Shown in pieces: positions 37,288 to 45,915 of a DNA stretch of 64,000 bases. How positions within the stretch are numbered: position 1 is the first letter of the stretch; each line of letters starts with the position of its first letter. The translations under genes were made by a program, and so were the position numbers. The DNA is from Burkholderia sp. D-99 (lineage in GTDB: Bacteria; Pseudomonadota; Gammaproteobacteria; Burkholderiales; Burkholderiaceae), in NCBI RefSeq assembly GCF_011605345.1, contig NZ_JAAOXM010000003.1, positions 496,001-560,000 of the forward strand, read 5' to 3'. The notes under the pieces are model-generated. The model made no database searches. It was not told the DNA's origin and was given only the letters and a program-made list of their open reading frames with translations.

Positions 37288-38394
37288 ATGACCGTAAAGC
37301 TCACTATCGATTGCATGGGAGGCGACCACGGCCCGTCCGTGACCGTTCCCGCAGCAGTCAAGTTCGTCCGCGCGCATCCCGATGCGCACCTGATGCTCGT
37401 CGGCATCGAAAGCGCGATCCGCGCTCAGCTGAAGAAGCTGAAAGCCCTCGACGATCCCGCGCTGACCATCGTTCCCGCCACCGAAGTCGTGGCGATGGAC
37501 GATCCTGTCGAAGTGGCGCTGCGCAAGAAGAAGGATTCTTCGATGCGCGTCGCACTCAACCACGTCAAGGAAGGCGCGGCGCAGGCCTGCATCTCCGCCG
37601 GCAATACCGGCGCGCTGATGGCCGTTTCCCGTTACGTACTCAAGACGCTGCCCGGCATCGAGCGGCCCGCGATCGCGTTCGCGCTGCCGAACCCGACCGG
37701 CTACACTATGATGCTGGACCTTGGCGCGAACGTCGACTGCGAACCGCAACACCTGCTGCAGTTCGCGGAAATGGGGCACGCACTCGTGGCCGCGCTCGAA
37801 GGCAAGGAGCGCCCGACGATCGGCCTCTTGAACATCGGCGAAGAGGTGATCAAGGGCAACGAGACGATCAAGCGCGCAGGGGAACTGCTGCGCGCCAGCA
37901 CGCTCAATTTCCGCGGCAACGTCGAAGGCAACGACATCTACAAGGGCACGGTCGACGTGATCGTGTGTGACGGCTTCGTCGGCAACGTCGCGCTGAAGAC
38001 GTCCGAGGGGCTCGCGCAGATGCTGTCCGACATCATCCGCGAGGAGTTTGGCCGTTCGCTGATGTCGAAGCTGATGGCGCTGCTCGCTTTGCCTGTCCTG
38101 ATGCGTTTCAAGAAGCGCGTCGATCACCGCCAGTACAACGGCGCGGCGCTGCTGGGGCTGAAGAGCCTCGTGATCAAGAGCCATGGTTCGGCCGATGCCT
38201 ACGCGTTTGAGTGGGCAATCAAACGCGGGTATGATGCCGTCAAAAACGGCGTGCTGGAGCGCCTCACGCGTGCGATGGCGGATAATTCGGTGTCGCTCGG
38301 CGACGGCGAACACAACGCGGGCGGCGCGGGCCATGCAAGCCCCGCCGCAGGCCATCACGCCGAACCTTCCGCTGCGCAATCCTCTAAAGCATAA
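37288..38394 (+). CDS. plsX: phosphate acyltransferase PlsX
   Basis: Converts acyl-ACP to acyl-phosphate for phospholipid synthesis, acting peripherally at the membrane. The 368 residues show [65 protein letters not shown] and [18 protein letters not shown]. The last 30 residues are an unusual Ala/Gly/His-rich tail. The stop codon is immediately followed by the fabH ATG. Confidence 0.97.
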   Translation: MTVKLTIDCMGGDHGPSVTVPAAVKFVRAHPDAHLMLVGIESAIRAQLKKLKALDDPALTIVPATEVVAMDDPVEVALRKKKDSSMRVALNHVKEGAAQACISAGNTGALMAVSRYVLKTLPGIERPAIAFALPNPTGYTMMLDLGANVDCEPQHLLQFAEMGHALVAALEGKERPTIGLLNIGEEVIKGNETIKRAGELLRASTLNFRGNVEGNDIYKGTVDVIVCDGFVGNVALKTSEGLAQMLSDIIREEFGRSLMSKLMALLALPVLMRFKKRVDHRQYNGAALLGLKSLVIKSHGSADAYAFEWAIKRGYDAVKNGVLERLTRAMADNSVSLGDGEHNAGGAGHASPAAGHHAEPSAAQSSKA

Positions 38395-39384
38395 ATGGCC
38401 CAATCGACTCTCTATTCCCGCGTGCTCGGCACGGGCAGCTACCTGCCGCCTGACCGCGTCACGAACCAGCAGTTGACCGATCGCCTTGCGAAGGAAGGCA
38501 TCGAGACGAGCGATGAATGGATCGTTGCGCGCACGGGCATCCATGCGCGCCATTTCGCCGCACCCGACGTCACGACGAGCGACCTCGCGCTCGAGGCGTC
38601 GCGTCGAGCGATCGAAGCCGCCGGCATCGATCCGCAGTCGATCGACCTGATCATCGTCGCGACTTCGACCCCCGATTTCGTGTTCCCGAGCACCGCGTGC
38701 CTGCTGCAGAACAAGCTCGGCATCAAGAACGGCGGTGCGGCATTCGACGTGCAGGCCGTGTGTTCGGGCTTCGCGTACGCGATGGCGACGGCCGACAGCT
38801 TCATCCGCAGCGGCCAGCACCGCACCGCGCTCGTGGTCGGCGCGGAGACGTTTTCGCGCATTCTCGACTTCAAGGACCGCACGACCTGCGTGCTGTTCGG
38901 CGACGGCGCGGGCGCGGTGATCCTGTCCGCATCGGAAGAGCCGGGCATCCTCGGCAGCGCGCTGCACGCGGACGGCAGCTATTCGCATATCCTTTGCACG
39001 CCGGGCAACGTCAATCGCGGCGTGATCGAAGGCAGCGCGTTCCTGTACATGGACGGGCAGGCCGTGTTCAAGCTCGCGGTCAACGTGCTCGAGAAGGTCG
39101 CGATCGAGGCGCTCGCGAAGGCGAATCTCGCGCCCGAGCAGATCGACTGGCTGATTCCGCACCAGGCCAACATCCGCATCATGACCAGCACCTGCCGCAA
39201 GCTCGGCCTGCCGCAGGAACGCATGGTCGTGACGGTCGACCAGCACGGCAACACGTCGGCCGCGTCGATCCCGCTGGCGTTCGATACCGCGGTGCGCGAC
39301 GGCCGCATCAAGCGCGGCCAGCACGTGCTGATCGAAGGCGTCGGCGGCGGCTTCACCTGGGGCGCGTCGGTCTTCCGCTTCTGA
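38395..39384 (+). CDS. fabH: 3-oxoacyl-ACP synthase III
   Basis: Starts fatty acid synthesis by condensing acetyl-CoA with malonyl-ACP. The 329 residues carry the catalytic triad of KAS III: Cys123 in [11 protein letters not shown], His in IPHQANIRI and Asn in [25 protein letters not shown] is the CoA-binding loop. The ATG directly follows the plsX stop with no spacer, so translation depends on reinitiation. Confidence 0.97.
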   Translation: MAQSTLYSRVLGTGSYLPPDRVTNQQLTDRLAKEGIETSDEWIVARTGIHARHFAAPDVTTSDLALEASRRAIEAAGIDPQSIDLIIVATSTPDFVFPSTACLLQNKLGIKNGGAAFDVQAVCSGFAYAMATADSFIRSGQHRTALVVGAETFSRILDFKDRTTCVLFGDGAGAVILSASEEPGILGSALHADGSYSHILCTPGNVNRGVIEGSAFLYMDGQAVFKLAVNVLEKVAIEALAKANLAPEQIDWLIPHQANIRIMTSTCRKLGLPQERMVVTVDQHGNTSAASIPLAFDTAVRDGRIKRGQHVLIEGVGGGFTWGASVFRF

Positions 39385-39467
39385 TCCGCGGCGCGCGATT
39401 GCTGCGCGCGGATCCCATCGGCGCGCCGTTCGTGCGCGCCGTCCGAATCGATTCAATTGGGGACGAT

Positions 39468-40400
39468 ATGAAATTTGCATTCGTATTTCCGGGGCAGGGC
39501 TCGCAGGCGGTCGGCATGCTCAACGCATTCGCCGATCTGGCCGTCGTGCGCGAGACGCTCCAGGAAGCGTCCGATGCACTCAATCAGGATCTCGGCAAGC
39601 TGATCGCCGAAGGCCCGGCCGAAGAGCTGAACCTCACCACCAACACGCAGCCCGTGATGCTGACCGCCGCCTACGCGTGCTACCGCGCGTGGCAGCAGGC
39701 AGGCGGCCCGGCGCCGTCGATCGTCGCTGGCCACAGCCTCGGCGAATACACGGCACTCGTCGCTGCCGGCGCGCTCGCGTTCAAGGACGCCGTGCCGCTC
39801 GTGCGCTTCCGTGCGCAGGCGATGCAGACGGCCGTGCCGGTCGGCCAGGGCGGCATGGCCGCGATCCTGGGTCTCGACGACGACACGGTGCGTGCGGTAT
39901 GCGCCGAAGCCGCGGAAGCGGGCGTCGTCGAAGCGGTGAACTTCAATGCACCCGCACAGGTCGTTATCGCAGGCAACAAGGCAGCGGTCGAAAAGGCCTG
40001 CGAGATCGCGAAGGCGAAGGGTGCGAAGCGCGCGCTGCCGCTGCCGGTATCGGCACCGTTCCATTCGTCGCTGCTCAAGCCGGCGTCGGATCAGCTGCGC
40101 GACTACCTCGTGAACGTCGACGTCAAGGCCCCGCAGATTCCGGTCGTCAACAACATCGACGTCGCCGTGGTCGGCGATCCGGCTGCGATCAAGGAAGCGC
40201 TGGTGCGCCAGGCCGCGGGCCCGGTGCGCTGGGTCGAGTGCGTGCAGCACATCGCCGGCACGGGCGTCACGCACGTGATCGAATGCGGTCCGGGCAAGGT
40301 GCTCGCCGGCCTGACGAAGCGCATCGACGGCAACCTGACGGGTGCGTCGGTGTTCGATCCGGCGTCGCTCGACGAAGCGCTCAAGCTGGTGACCGCCTGA
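39468..40400 (+). CDS. fabD: malonyl-CoA:ACP transacylase
   Basis: Loads malonyl groups from CoA onto AcpP. The 310-residue protein has FVFPGQGSQAVGM, the nucleophile Ser90 in AGHSLGEYTAL, the arginine that binds the carboxylate (VRFRAQAMQ) and the catalytic His in SAPFHSSLL. Preceded by GGGGAC; start 39468 is the family N-terminus MKFAFVFPGQGSQ. Middle of the fab run. Confidence 0.97.
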   Translation: MKFAFVFPGQGSQAVGMLNAFADLAVVRETLQEASDALNQDLGKLIAEGPAEELNLTTNTQPVMLTAAYACYRAWQQAGGPAPSIVAGHSLGEYTALVAAGALAFKDAVPLVRFRAQAMQTAVPVGQGGMAAILGLDDDTVRAVCAEAAEAGVVEAVNFNAPAQVVIAGNKAAVEKACEIAKAKGAKRALPLPVSAPFHSSLLKPASDQLRDYLVNVDVKAPQIPVVNNIDVAVVGDPAAIKEALVRQAAGPVRWVECVQHIAGTGVTHVIECGPGKVLAGLTKRIDGNLTGASVFDPASLDEALKLVTA

Positions 40401-40436
40401 CGCGGCGCCTTTTCTCAAGAGACGGATATTCGATTC

Positions 40437-41186
40437 ATGGACAAGACTCTCGATAAACAGGTTGCGATCGTCACCGGCGCGTCGCGCGGTATCGGCCGTT
40501 CGATCGCGCTCGAACTCGCGCGCCTGGGTGCGACGGTGATCGGCACGGCGACGAGTGAATCCGGCGCCGCTGCAATCGCCGCGGCGTTCGCGGAAGCGGG
40601 CGTCACGGGTCGCGGTGCGGTGCTGAACGTCAACGACGCGGCCGCCGCCGAGGCGCTGATCGACGCGACCGTGAAGGAATTCGGCGCGCTGAACGTGCTC
40701 GTCAACAACGCGGGTATCACGCAGGATCAGCTCGCGATGCGGATGAAGGACGAGGACTGGGACGCGGTGATCGACACCAACCTGAAGTCGGTGTTCCGCC
40801 TGTCGCGCGCGGTGCTGCGCCCGATGATGAAGGCGCGTGGCGGCCGCATCATCAACATCACGTCGGTGGTCGGTTCGGCCGGCAACCCGGGTCAGGTCAA
40901 CTACGCAGCCGCGAAGGCCGGCGTCGCGGGCATGACCCGTGCGCTCGCGCGTGAAATCGGCAGCCGCGGCATCACCGTGAACTGCGTGGCGCCGGGCTTC
41001 ATCGATACCGACATGACGAAGACGTTGCCGGAAGAACAGCAGGCCGCGCTCAAGACCCAGATTCCGCTCGGCCGCCTCGGCAGCCCGGAGGACATTGCCC
41101 ATGCCGTCGCGTTCCTCGCATCGCCGCAGGCCGGTTATATCACCGGCACGACGCTGCACGTGAACGGCGGCATGTACATGTCGTAA
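40437..41186 (+). CDS. fabG: 3-oxoacyl-ACP reductase
   Basis: NADPH-dependent reduction of 3-oxoacyl-ACP. The 249 residues have the cofactor motif VTGASRGIG, NNAGITQD and the catalytic Ser143, Tyr156 and Lys160 (YAAAK), plus VAPGFIDTDMT. The C-terminus ends GGMYMS. 36 bp after fabD. Confidence 0.97.
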   Translation: MDKTLDKQVAIVTGASRGIGRSIALELARLGATVIGTATSESGAAAIAAAFAEAGVTGRGAVLNVNDAAAAEALIDATVKEFGALNVLVNNAGITQDQLAMRMKDEDWDAVIDTNLKSVFRLSRAVLRPMMKARGGRIINITSVVGSAGNPGQVNYAAAKAGVAGMTRALAREIGSRGITVNCVAPGFIDTDMTKTLPEEQQAALKTQIPLGRLGSPEDIAHAVAFLASPQAGYITGTTLHVNGGMYMS

Positions 41187-41330
41187 CGATTTTCGTTTAC
41201 CATCCGCGCCGTATCCCGTTTTTCAGGCGGATCGGCGCTTGATCGACCATCAAGCCAACGCGCGTTTTGGCGTCAGCAAACCTGATAAAATGCGCGCACT
41301 TGTAAATCTGAACTTTCCCTCGGAGGGGTA

Positions 41331-41570
41331 ATGGACAACATCGAACAACGTGTCAAGAAGATCGTCGCTGAACAACTGGGCGTCGCGGAAGCCGAGATCA
41401 AGAACGAAGCTTCGTTCGTGAACGACCTGGGCGCCGACTCGCTCGACACCGTCGAACTGGTGATGGCTCTCGAAGACGAGTTCGGCATGGAAATCCCGGA
41501 CGAAGAAGCAGAGAAGATCACGACCGTTCAGCAAGCGATCGACTACGCTCGCGCAAACGTCAAGGCGTAA
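41331..41570 (+). CDS. acpP: acyl carrier protein
   Basis: The 79-residue carrier that holds growing acyl chains on a phosphopantetheine arm. The attachment Ser37 is in the invariant [15 protein letters not shown]. Highly acidic. GGAGGGG 5 bases before the ATG is a strong ribosome site, matching the need for abundant protein. AcpS, which adds the arm, is encoded 13 kb downstream in the same run. The 144-bp gap from fabG may hold its own promoter (TAAAAT at 41286-41291). Confidence 0.98.
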
Positions 41571-41657
41571 CAGGCGCCTTTCGCGCTTGTCCGCCACGTC
41601 GCCGCGATCTTCGCGATTGACGCGCCATCCTGCCGGCCTCGCGCCGGACGGACTAAC

Positions 41658-41711
41658 AGCCACAGGGCTCGCAGGGCTGGTTCCTGTGGCCACTGTGGCT
41701 TTTGTTTTTGT
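41658..41711 (+). terminator. terminator between acpP and fabF
   Basis: AGCCACAG at 41658 pairs with CTGTGGCT ending at 41700, with a nested GGCCAC/GTGGCT alternative, followed by TTTGTTTTTG. It would raise acpP mRNA relative to fabF. Confidence 0.7.
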
Positions 41712-41737
41712 CATCCAATAATGGAAAAGAGGTTACC

Positions 41738-42970
41738 GTGAGCCGCCGTCGTGTTGTTGTTACAGGCCTGGGGCTGATTTCGCCTGTTGGCAATAATGTT
41801 GCCGACGGCTGGGCCAATCTCGTTGCCGGCAAGTCCGGTATCGCTACCGTCACGAAGTTCGATCCGTCGAACCTCGCCGTGCATTTCGCGGGCGAAGTGA
41901 AGGGTTTCAACGCCGAGGAGTACATCCCGGCGAAGGAAGCCCGCAGCATGGATACGTTCATCCATTACGGCATCGCCGCCGGCGTCCAGGCCATCAAGGA
42001 CAGCGGGCTGGAAGTGAACGAAGCCAATGCCGAGCGCATCGGCGTGCTGGTCGGTTCCGGCATCGGCGGTCTGCCGATGATCGAAGATACGCACCAGACC
42101 TACGTCGATCGAGGCGCGCGCCGGATTTCGCCGTTCTTCGTGCCGGGTTCGATCATCAACATGATCTCGGGCCACCTGAGCATCATGTTCGGCCTGAAGG
42201 GCCCGAACCTCGCAGCCGTCACGGCCTGCACGACCGGCCTGCACAGCATCGGCCTCGCAGCGCGCCTGATCCAGGCCGGCGACGCCGACGTGATGGTCGC
42301 GGGCGGCGCCGAGTCGACGGTGTCGCCGCTCGGCATCGGCGGTTTCGCGGCAGCGCGTGCGCTGTCGACCCGCAACGACGATCCGGCCAGCGCGTCCCGA
42401 CCGTGGGACAAGGACCGCGACGGCTTCGTGCTGGGCGAAGGTGCCGGCGTGATGGTGCTCGAGGAGTACGAAGCGGCGAAGGCGCGTGGCGCGAAGATCT
42501 ACGCGGAAGTGTCGGGCTTCGGCATGACGGGCGACGCGTACCACATGACCGCGCCGAACATGGACGGCCCGCGCCGCTGCATGGTCGCGGCATTGCGCGA
42601 CGCCGGCGTGAACGCGGATGAGGTCCATTACCTGAACGCGCACGGCACGTCGACGCCGCTGGGCGACAAGAACGAGTCCGACGCAGTGAAGGCGGCCTTC
42701 GGCGAACACGCATACAAGCTCGTCGTGAACTCGACGAAGTCGATGACGGGCCACCTGCTGGGTGGCGCGGGCGGCCTCGAATCGGTGTTCACGGTGCTCG
42801 CGCTGCACAACAGCGTGTCGCCGCCGACCATCAACATCTTCAACCAGGACCCCGAGTGCGATCTCGATTACTGCGCGAACACCGCGCGTGACATGAAGAT
42901 CGACGTTGCCGTGAAGAACAACTTCGGCTTCGGCGGTACCAACGGCACGCTGGTGTTCAAGCGCGTCTGA
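41738..42970 (+). CDS. fabF: 3-oxoacyl-ACP synthase II
   Basis: Elongating condensing enzyme of fatty acid synthesis, also important for cis-vaccenate formation. The 410 residues begin with GTG at 41738 (AGAGG upstream), giving [20 protein letters not shown]. The catalytic Cys164 is in [10 protein letters not shown], with the His residues in [11 protein letters not shown] and [11 protein letters not shown], and [11 protein letters not shown] near the end. A 12-residue longer reading from 41702 is not family-like. Confidence 0.97.
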   Translation: MSRRRVVVTGLGLISPVGNNVADGWANLVAGKSGIATVTKFDPSNLAVHFAGEVKGFNAEEYIPAKEARSMDTFIHYGIAAGVQAIKDSGLEVNEANAERIGVLVGSGIGGLPMIEDTHQTYVDRGARRISPFFVPGSIINMISGHLSIMFGLKGPNLAAVTACTTGLHSIGLAARLIQAGDADVMVAGGAESTVSPLGIGGFAAARALSTRNDDPASASRPWDKDRDGFVLGEGAGVMVLEEYEAAKARGAKIYAEVSGFGMTGDAYHMTAPNMDGPRRCMVAALRDAGVNADEVHYLNAHGTSTPLGDKNESDAVKAAFGEHAYKLVVNSTKSMTGHLLGGAGGLESVFTVLALHNSVSPPTINIFNQDPECDLDYCANTARDMKIDVAVKNNFGFGGTNGTLVFKRV

Positions 42971-42981
42971 CGCTGAATCGC

Positions 42982-43446
42982 TTGACGAGTCCATTCGATG
43001 CTCCGGCCGGGCGTCCGCAGCGCTTTGCGTTGCGGACCTCGGCCGTGTCGTATCTCGTGCTGGCCGTGTTCGTCGCATCGGCTGCCGCGTCGGCCTACCT
43101 GTTCTGGGCCCCGCGCGCGGGCGCTGCGGCAGGCGCGTGCGTGTCGGCCGTGACGGCCGCGCTGCTTGCCGTGTGCGCCGCACGGGCCTGCGCCCGCCGG
43201 CTGCCGGCCGAGTTGCGGATCGATGCATTCGGGGAAATCGCGGCGTTTGGCCGCACCGGGCGGTTGCTGGCCCGCGGCCGCGTGACGGGCCATGCGCACT
43301 GGAGCAGCCTGCTGCTGGTGCTGTCGGTCGGGCAGGGCGCCCGGCGGGCCCGGCCGTTGCTGATTCCGGCCGATGCGCTCGACGCCGCGTCGTTCAGCGC
43401 GCTTTCCGTGCTGGCGAGGACGGCGGGCGCGGCGGGGCGGGCATGA
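42982..43446 (+). CDS. YgfX-like small membrane protein
   Basis: A 154-residue protein, if it starts at the TTG at 42982. Two adjacent hydrophobic helices (SYLVLAVFVASAAASAYLFW and GACVSAVTAALLAVCAARAC) are followed by a soluble part with LRIDAFGEI, HWSSLLLVLSV and LLIPADALDAASFSALSVL. This order and pattern resemble YgfX (CptA) proteins, which in E. coli pair with SdhE/CptB. No sdhE is in the window. It lies between fabF (11 bp) and rpoE (91 bp). The start codon and the family are both uncertain. Confidence 0.6.
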   Translation: MTSPFDAPAGRPQRFALRTSAVSYLVLAVFVASAAASAYLFWAPRAGAAAGACVSAVTAALLAVCAARACARRLPAELRIDAFGEIAAFGRTGRLLARGRVTGHAHWSSLLLVLSVGQGARRARPLLIPADALDAASFSALSVLARTAGAAGRA

Positions 43447-43455
43447 CGACGGCGC

Positions 43456-43472
43456 GGTTACGTACCGTAACC
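43456..43472. promoter_or_regulatory. inverted repeat upstream of rpoE, candidate operator
   Basis: GGTTACG-TAC-CGTAACC, 7-bp arms around 3 bp. A TACAAT hexamer (43494-43499) 22 bp downstream could be a -10. A GGGAACGTT that partly fits a sigmaE -35 (GGAACTT) lies between, but no matching -10 follows clearly. Confidence 0.45.
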
Positions 43473-43537
43473 AGCGTCCGGCGCGGGAACGTTACAATGA
43501 CGCTCCGCGTTGCATCCCTAGTTAATGGATTTGTCAG

Positions 43538-44137
43538 GTGAGTGAAAAAGAAATCGATCAGGCTCTGGTCGAACGCGTACAGAAGGGCGACAAGGCAGCG
43601 TTCGAACTCCTGGTCTCCAAATACCACCGCAAGATCATTCGGCTGATCTCGCGCCTCGTGCGGGATCCCGCCGAGGTCGAGGATGTGGCCCAGGACGCGT
43701 TCATCAAGGCGTATCGTGCGCTGCCGCAATTCCGCGGCGAATCGGCGTTCTATACGTGGTTGTACCGAATTGCCGTCAACACGGCGAAGAACTACCTTGC
43801 GACGCAAGGCCGCCGGGCGCCGACCTCGACCGAGGCCGATGCGGAGGAAGCGGAAACTTTCTCCGACGCAGACCAACTAAGGGATATCAACACGCCTGAG
43901 TCGATGTTGATGAGCAAGCAGATTGCCGAGACGGTCAACGCTGCAATGGCTCTGCTGCCCGAAGAACTGCGCCAGGCAATCACGCTGCGCGAGATCGAGG
44001 GCTTGAGCTACGAAGAGATCGCGGAAATGATGGGCTGTCCGATCGGGACGGTCCGGTCGCGGATCTTCCGCGCACGCGAGGCAATCGCTGCTAAATTGCG
44101 TCCGCTGCTCGATACGCCCGAAGGCAAGCGCTGGTAA
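43538..44137 (+). CDS. rpoE: RNA polymerase sigma factor RpoE (envelope stress, AlgU-like)
   Basis: A group 4 (ECF) sigma factor of 199 residues. Region 2 contains LVERVQKGDKAAFELLVSKY, RDPAEVEDVAQDAFIKAYRA and FYTWLYRIAVNTAKNYL, almost the E. coli RpoE sequence. Region 4 has AITLREIEGLSYEEIAEMMG and GTVRSRIFRAREAI. The start is GTG at 43538. It heads rpoE-rseA-rseB-mucD, the classic operon in which its own inhibitors are encoded. It is expected to respond to misfolded outer-membrane proteins. Confidence 0.97.
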   Translation: MSEKEIDQALVERVQKGDKAAFELLVSKYHRKIIRLISRLVRDPAEVEDVAQDAFIKAYRALPQFRGESAFYTWLYRIAVNTAKNYLATQGRRAPTSTEADAEEAETFSDADQLRDINTPESMLMSKQIAETVNAAMALLPEELRQAITLREIEGLSYEEIAEMMGCPIGTVRSRIFRAREAIAAKLRPLLDTPEGKRW

Positions 44138-44223
44138 GCGCGACAGGCGAATCGACGCGGGTCGGGGTCTAGTTACGGATAGAGTCGTGAAGTCACGACG
44201 GGGTGTGCAAGATGGGGAGCATC

Positions 44224-44841
44224 ATGGGGTCGGTCAATACGCAGTCGCAAGCGAGTTCGCGCGGCGAGCGCCTTTCCGCGCTGGTCGACGGCGAAATGTT
44301 CGATGGCCCGGATCACGGGCAGTTTCTGGCTGAGTTCAACCGCGCGGATCGCGCTGCGTGGGCCGATTACCACCTGATCGGCGATGCGCTGCGCTCGGAC
44401 GAGCTTGCGCTGTCGCCCGCGCTGAGCGTCGCGTTCACCGCGCGCATGTCGGCTGCGCTCGAAAGCGAGCCGCACCTGCTCGCGCCGGCCGCCGCGCCCG
44501 TCGCGCGCAAGCTGCTGTCGCTGCGCCGGCGCGTCGTGCCCGCGTTCGCGATCGCCGCCGCGGCGGCCACGCTGACGTGGATCGTCGTCCCGCAAATGCA
44601 GACGGCAGGCACGCCGGGTGCCGTCCAGGTCGCATCGGTAGGTGAGTCGCAAGGCGGCAACCTGCAGCGCGTGACGGTTGCACAGGCATCGGCCCAGCCG
44701 GGGCTGCAGGACGTCAACATCATTCGCGACGCCAGCCTCGACCAATACCTCGAAGCGCACCAGCAATTCGCGCAGCAGCCCGTCGTCACGGGTTCGATGC
44801 CGCTGATCCGCGCTGCCGTGACCACCACGCCAGGCCAATAA
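44224..44841 (+). CDS. rseA: anti-sigma-E factor RseA/MucA-like
   Basis: Holds RpoE inactive at the membrane until cleaved during stress. The 205-residue protein has the N-terminal cytosolic sigma-binding domain (RGERLSALVDGEMFDGPD, WADYHLIGDALRSDELAL), one transmembrane helix (VVPAFAIAAAAATLTWIVV) and a periplasmic domain that RseB would bind. GGGGAG with 4-nt spacing favours the ATG at 44224; a GTG at 44203 would add 7 residues. Confidence 0.92.
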   Translation: MGSVNTQSQASSRGERLSALVDGEMFDGPDHGQFLAEFNRADRAAWADYHLIGDALRSDELALSPALSVAFTARMSAALESEPHLLAPAAAPVARKLLSLRRRVVPAFAIAAAAATLTWIVVPQMQTAGTPGAVQVASVGESQGGNLQRVTVAQASAQPGLQDVNIIRDASLDQYLEAHQQFAQQPVVTGSMPLIRAAVTTTPGQ

Positions 44842-44846
44842 ACCCG

Positions 44847-45899
44847 ATGCGGACATTGCAGTTGAATCACGCCATCTCCGGATGGAAGCGGCTGCCGGCC
44901 CTCCTGCTTTGCGCAGCCGCCCTGTTGTCCGTTCAATCCCTTCCCGCCAGCGCCCAGCAACCGGACGATCCCGTCGCGACCCGCAAGGGTGCCGCGGACT
45001 GGCTCGACCGTGTCCAGCAAGCGGCGCAGCAGCAGAGCTACGAAGGCACGTTCGTCTATCAGCGCGGCGGGTATGTGCAGTCGTCGCGCATCGCGCACGT
45101 TGCATCCCGCGACGGCGAGTTCGAGCGCATCGAGACGCTCGACGGCAAGCCGCGCAAGCTGCTGCGCCACAACGACGAGCTGTACACGTTCGTGCCCGAG
45201 CGCAAGCTGTGCGTGGTCGAGCGCCGTCAGACGCGCGACTCGTTCCCCGCGCTGCTCGGCGCGAGCGGCGAGCACGTGATGTCCGTCTACGACGCGAAGT
45301 CGCTCGGCAAGGATCGCGTGGCGGGCATCGACGCGCAGGTTGTCGAGCTGATGCCGAAGGATGCATACCGCTTCACCTACAAGCTGTGGGTCGATGCGCG
45401 TACGGGGCTGCTGCTGCGTTCGCAGACGCTCGATGCGAACGATCACGTGCTCGAGCAGATCGCGTTCTCGCAATTGCAGACGGGCGGCGCAAGCGGCGAC
45501 AAGGCCGCAATTGCGGCCGGCATGCGTAACCTGAACGGCTGGACGGTCGTGCGCCCGCCGGTCGCGACGGTCGACATGGAAGCGCAGGGCTGGCAACTCG
45601 CACCGAGTGTCGCCGGGTTCCAGAAGATTCGTGAAGTGCGCCGGCCGATGGCCGCGCGCGACGCGGGTGAGCCGCCGATTCCGGTCGATCAGGCCGTCTT
45701 CACCGACGGTCTCGCGACGATCTCGGTTTTCATCGAGCCGGCCGAGAAGAATACGCGCAAGGAAGGCGCGGGCAGCACCGGTGCAACGAACGTTCTCGTG
45801 AAGCGCCGCGGCGACTACTGGATCACCGTGCTCGGCGAAGTGCCGCCGGCTACGTTGCAGCAGTTCGCGTCTGCCATAGAATACAAGGCTTCCAAGTAA
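44847..45899 (+). CDS. rseB: periplasmic RseB/MucB-like regulator of sigma-E
   Basis: A 350-residue periplasmic protein that binds RseA and protects it from proteolysis, sensing lipids or mislocalised LPS. The signal peptide ends near SLPASA-QQPDD (about 37). The N-terminal LolA-like domain includes YEGTFVYQRGGYVQSSRIAH, ERIETLDGKPRKLLRHNDE and YRFTYKLWVDARTGLLLRS; a C-terminal domain from about 230 has VFTDGLATISVFIEP. It begins 5 bp after rseA. Confidence 0.94.
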   Translation: MRTLQLNHAISGWKRLPALLLCAAALLSVQSLPASAQQPDDPVATRKGAADWLDRVQQAAQQQSYEGTFVYQRGGYVQSSRIAHVASRDGEFERIETLDGKPRKLLRHNDELYTFVPERKLCVVERRQTRDSFPALLGASGEHVMSVYDAKSLGKDRVAGIDAQVVELMPKDAYRFTYKLWVDARTGLLLRSQTLDANDHVLEQIAFSQLQTGGASGDKAAIAAGMRNLNGWTVVRPPVATVDMEAQGWQLAPSVAGFQKIREVRRPMAARDAGEPPIPVDQAVFTDGLATISVFIEPAEKNTRKEGAGSTGATNVLVKRRGDYWITVLGEVPPATLQQFASAIEYKASK

Positions 45900-45915
45900 C
45901 GCTACGGCTTCCGAC

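Noticed and set aside
43485..43520. A sigma-E autoregulatory promoter before rpoE
   Set aside because: GGGAACGTT partly fits the -35, but no TCTGA-type -10 is found at 15-17 bp.
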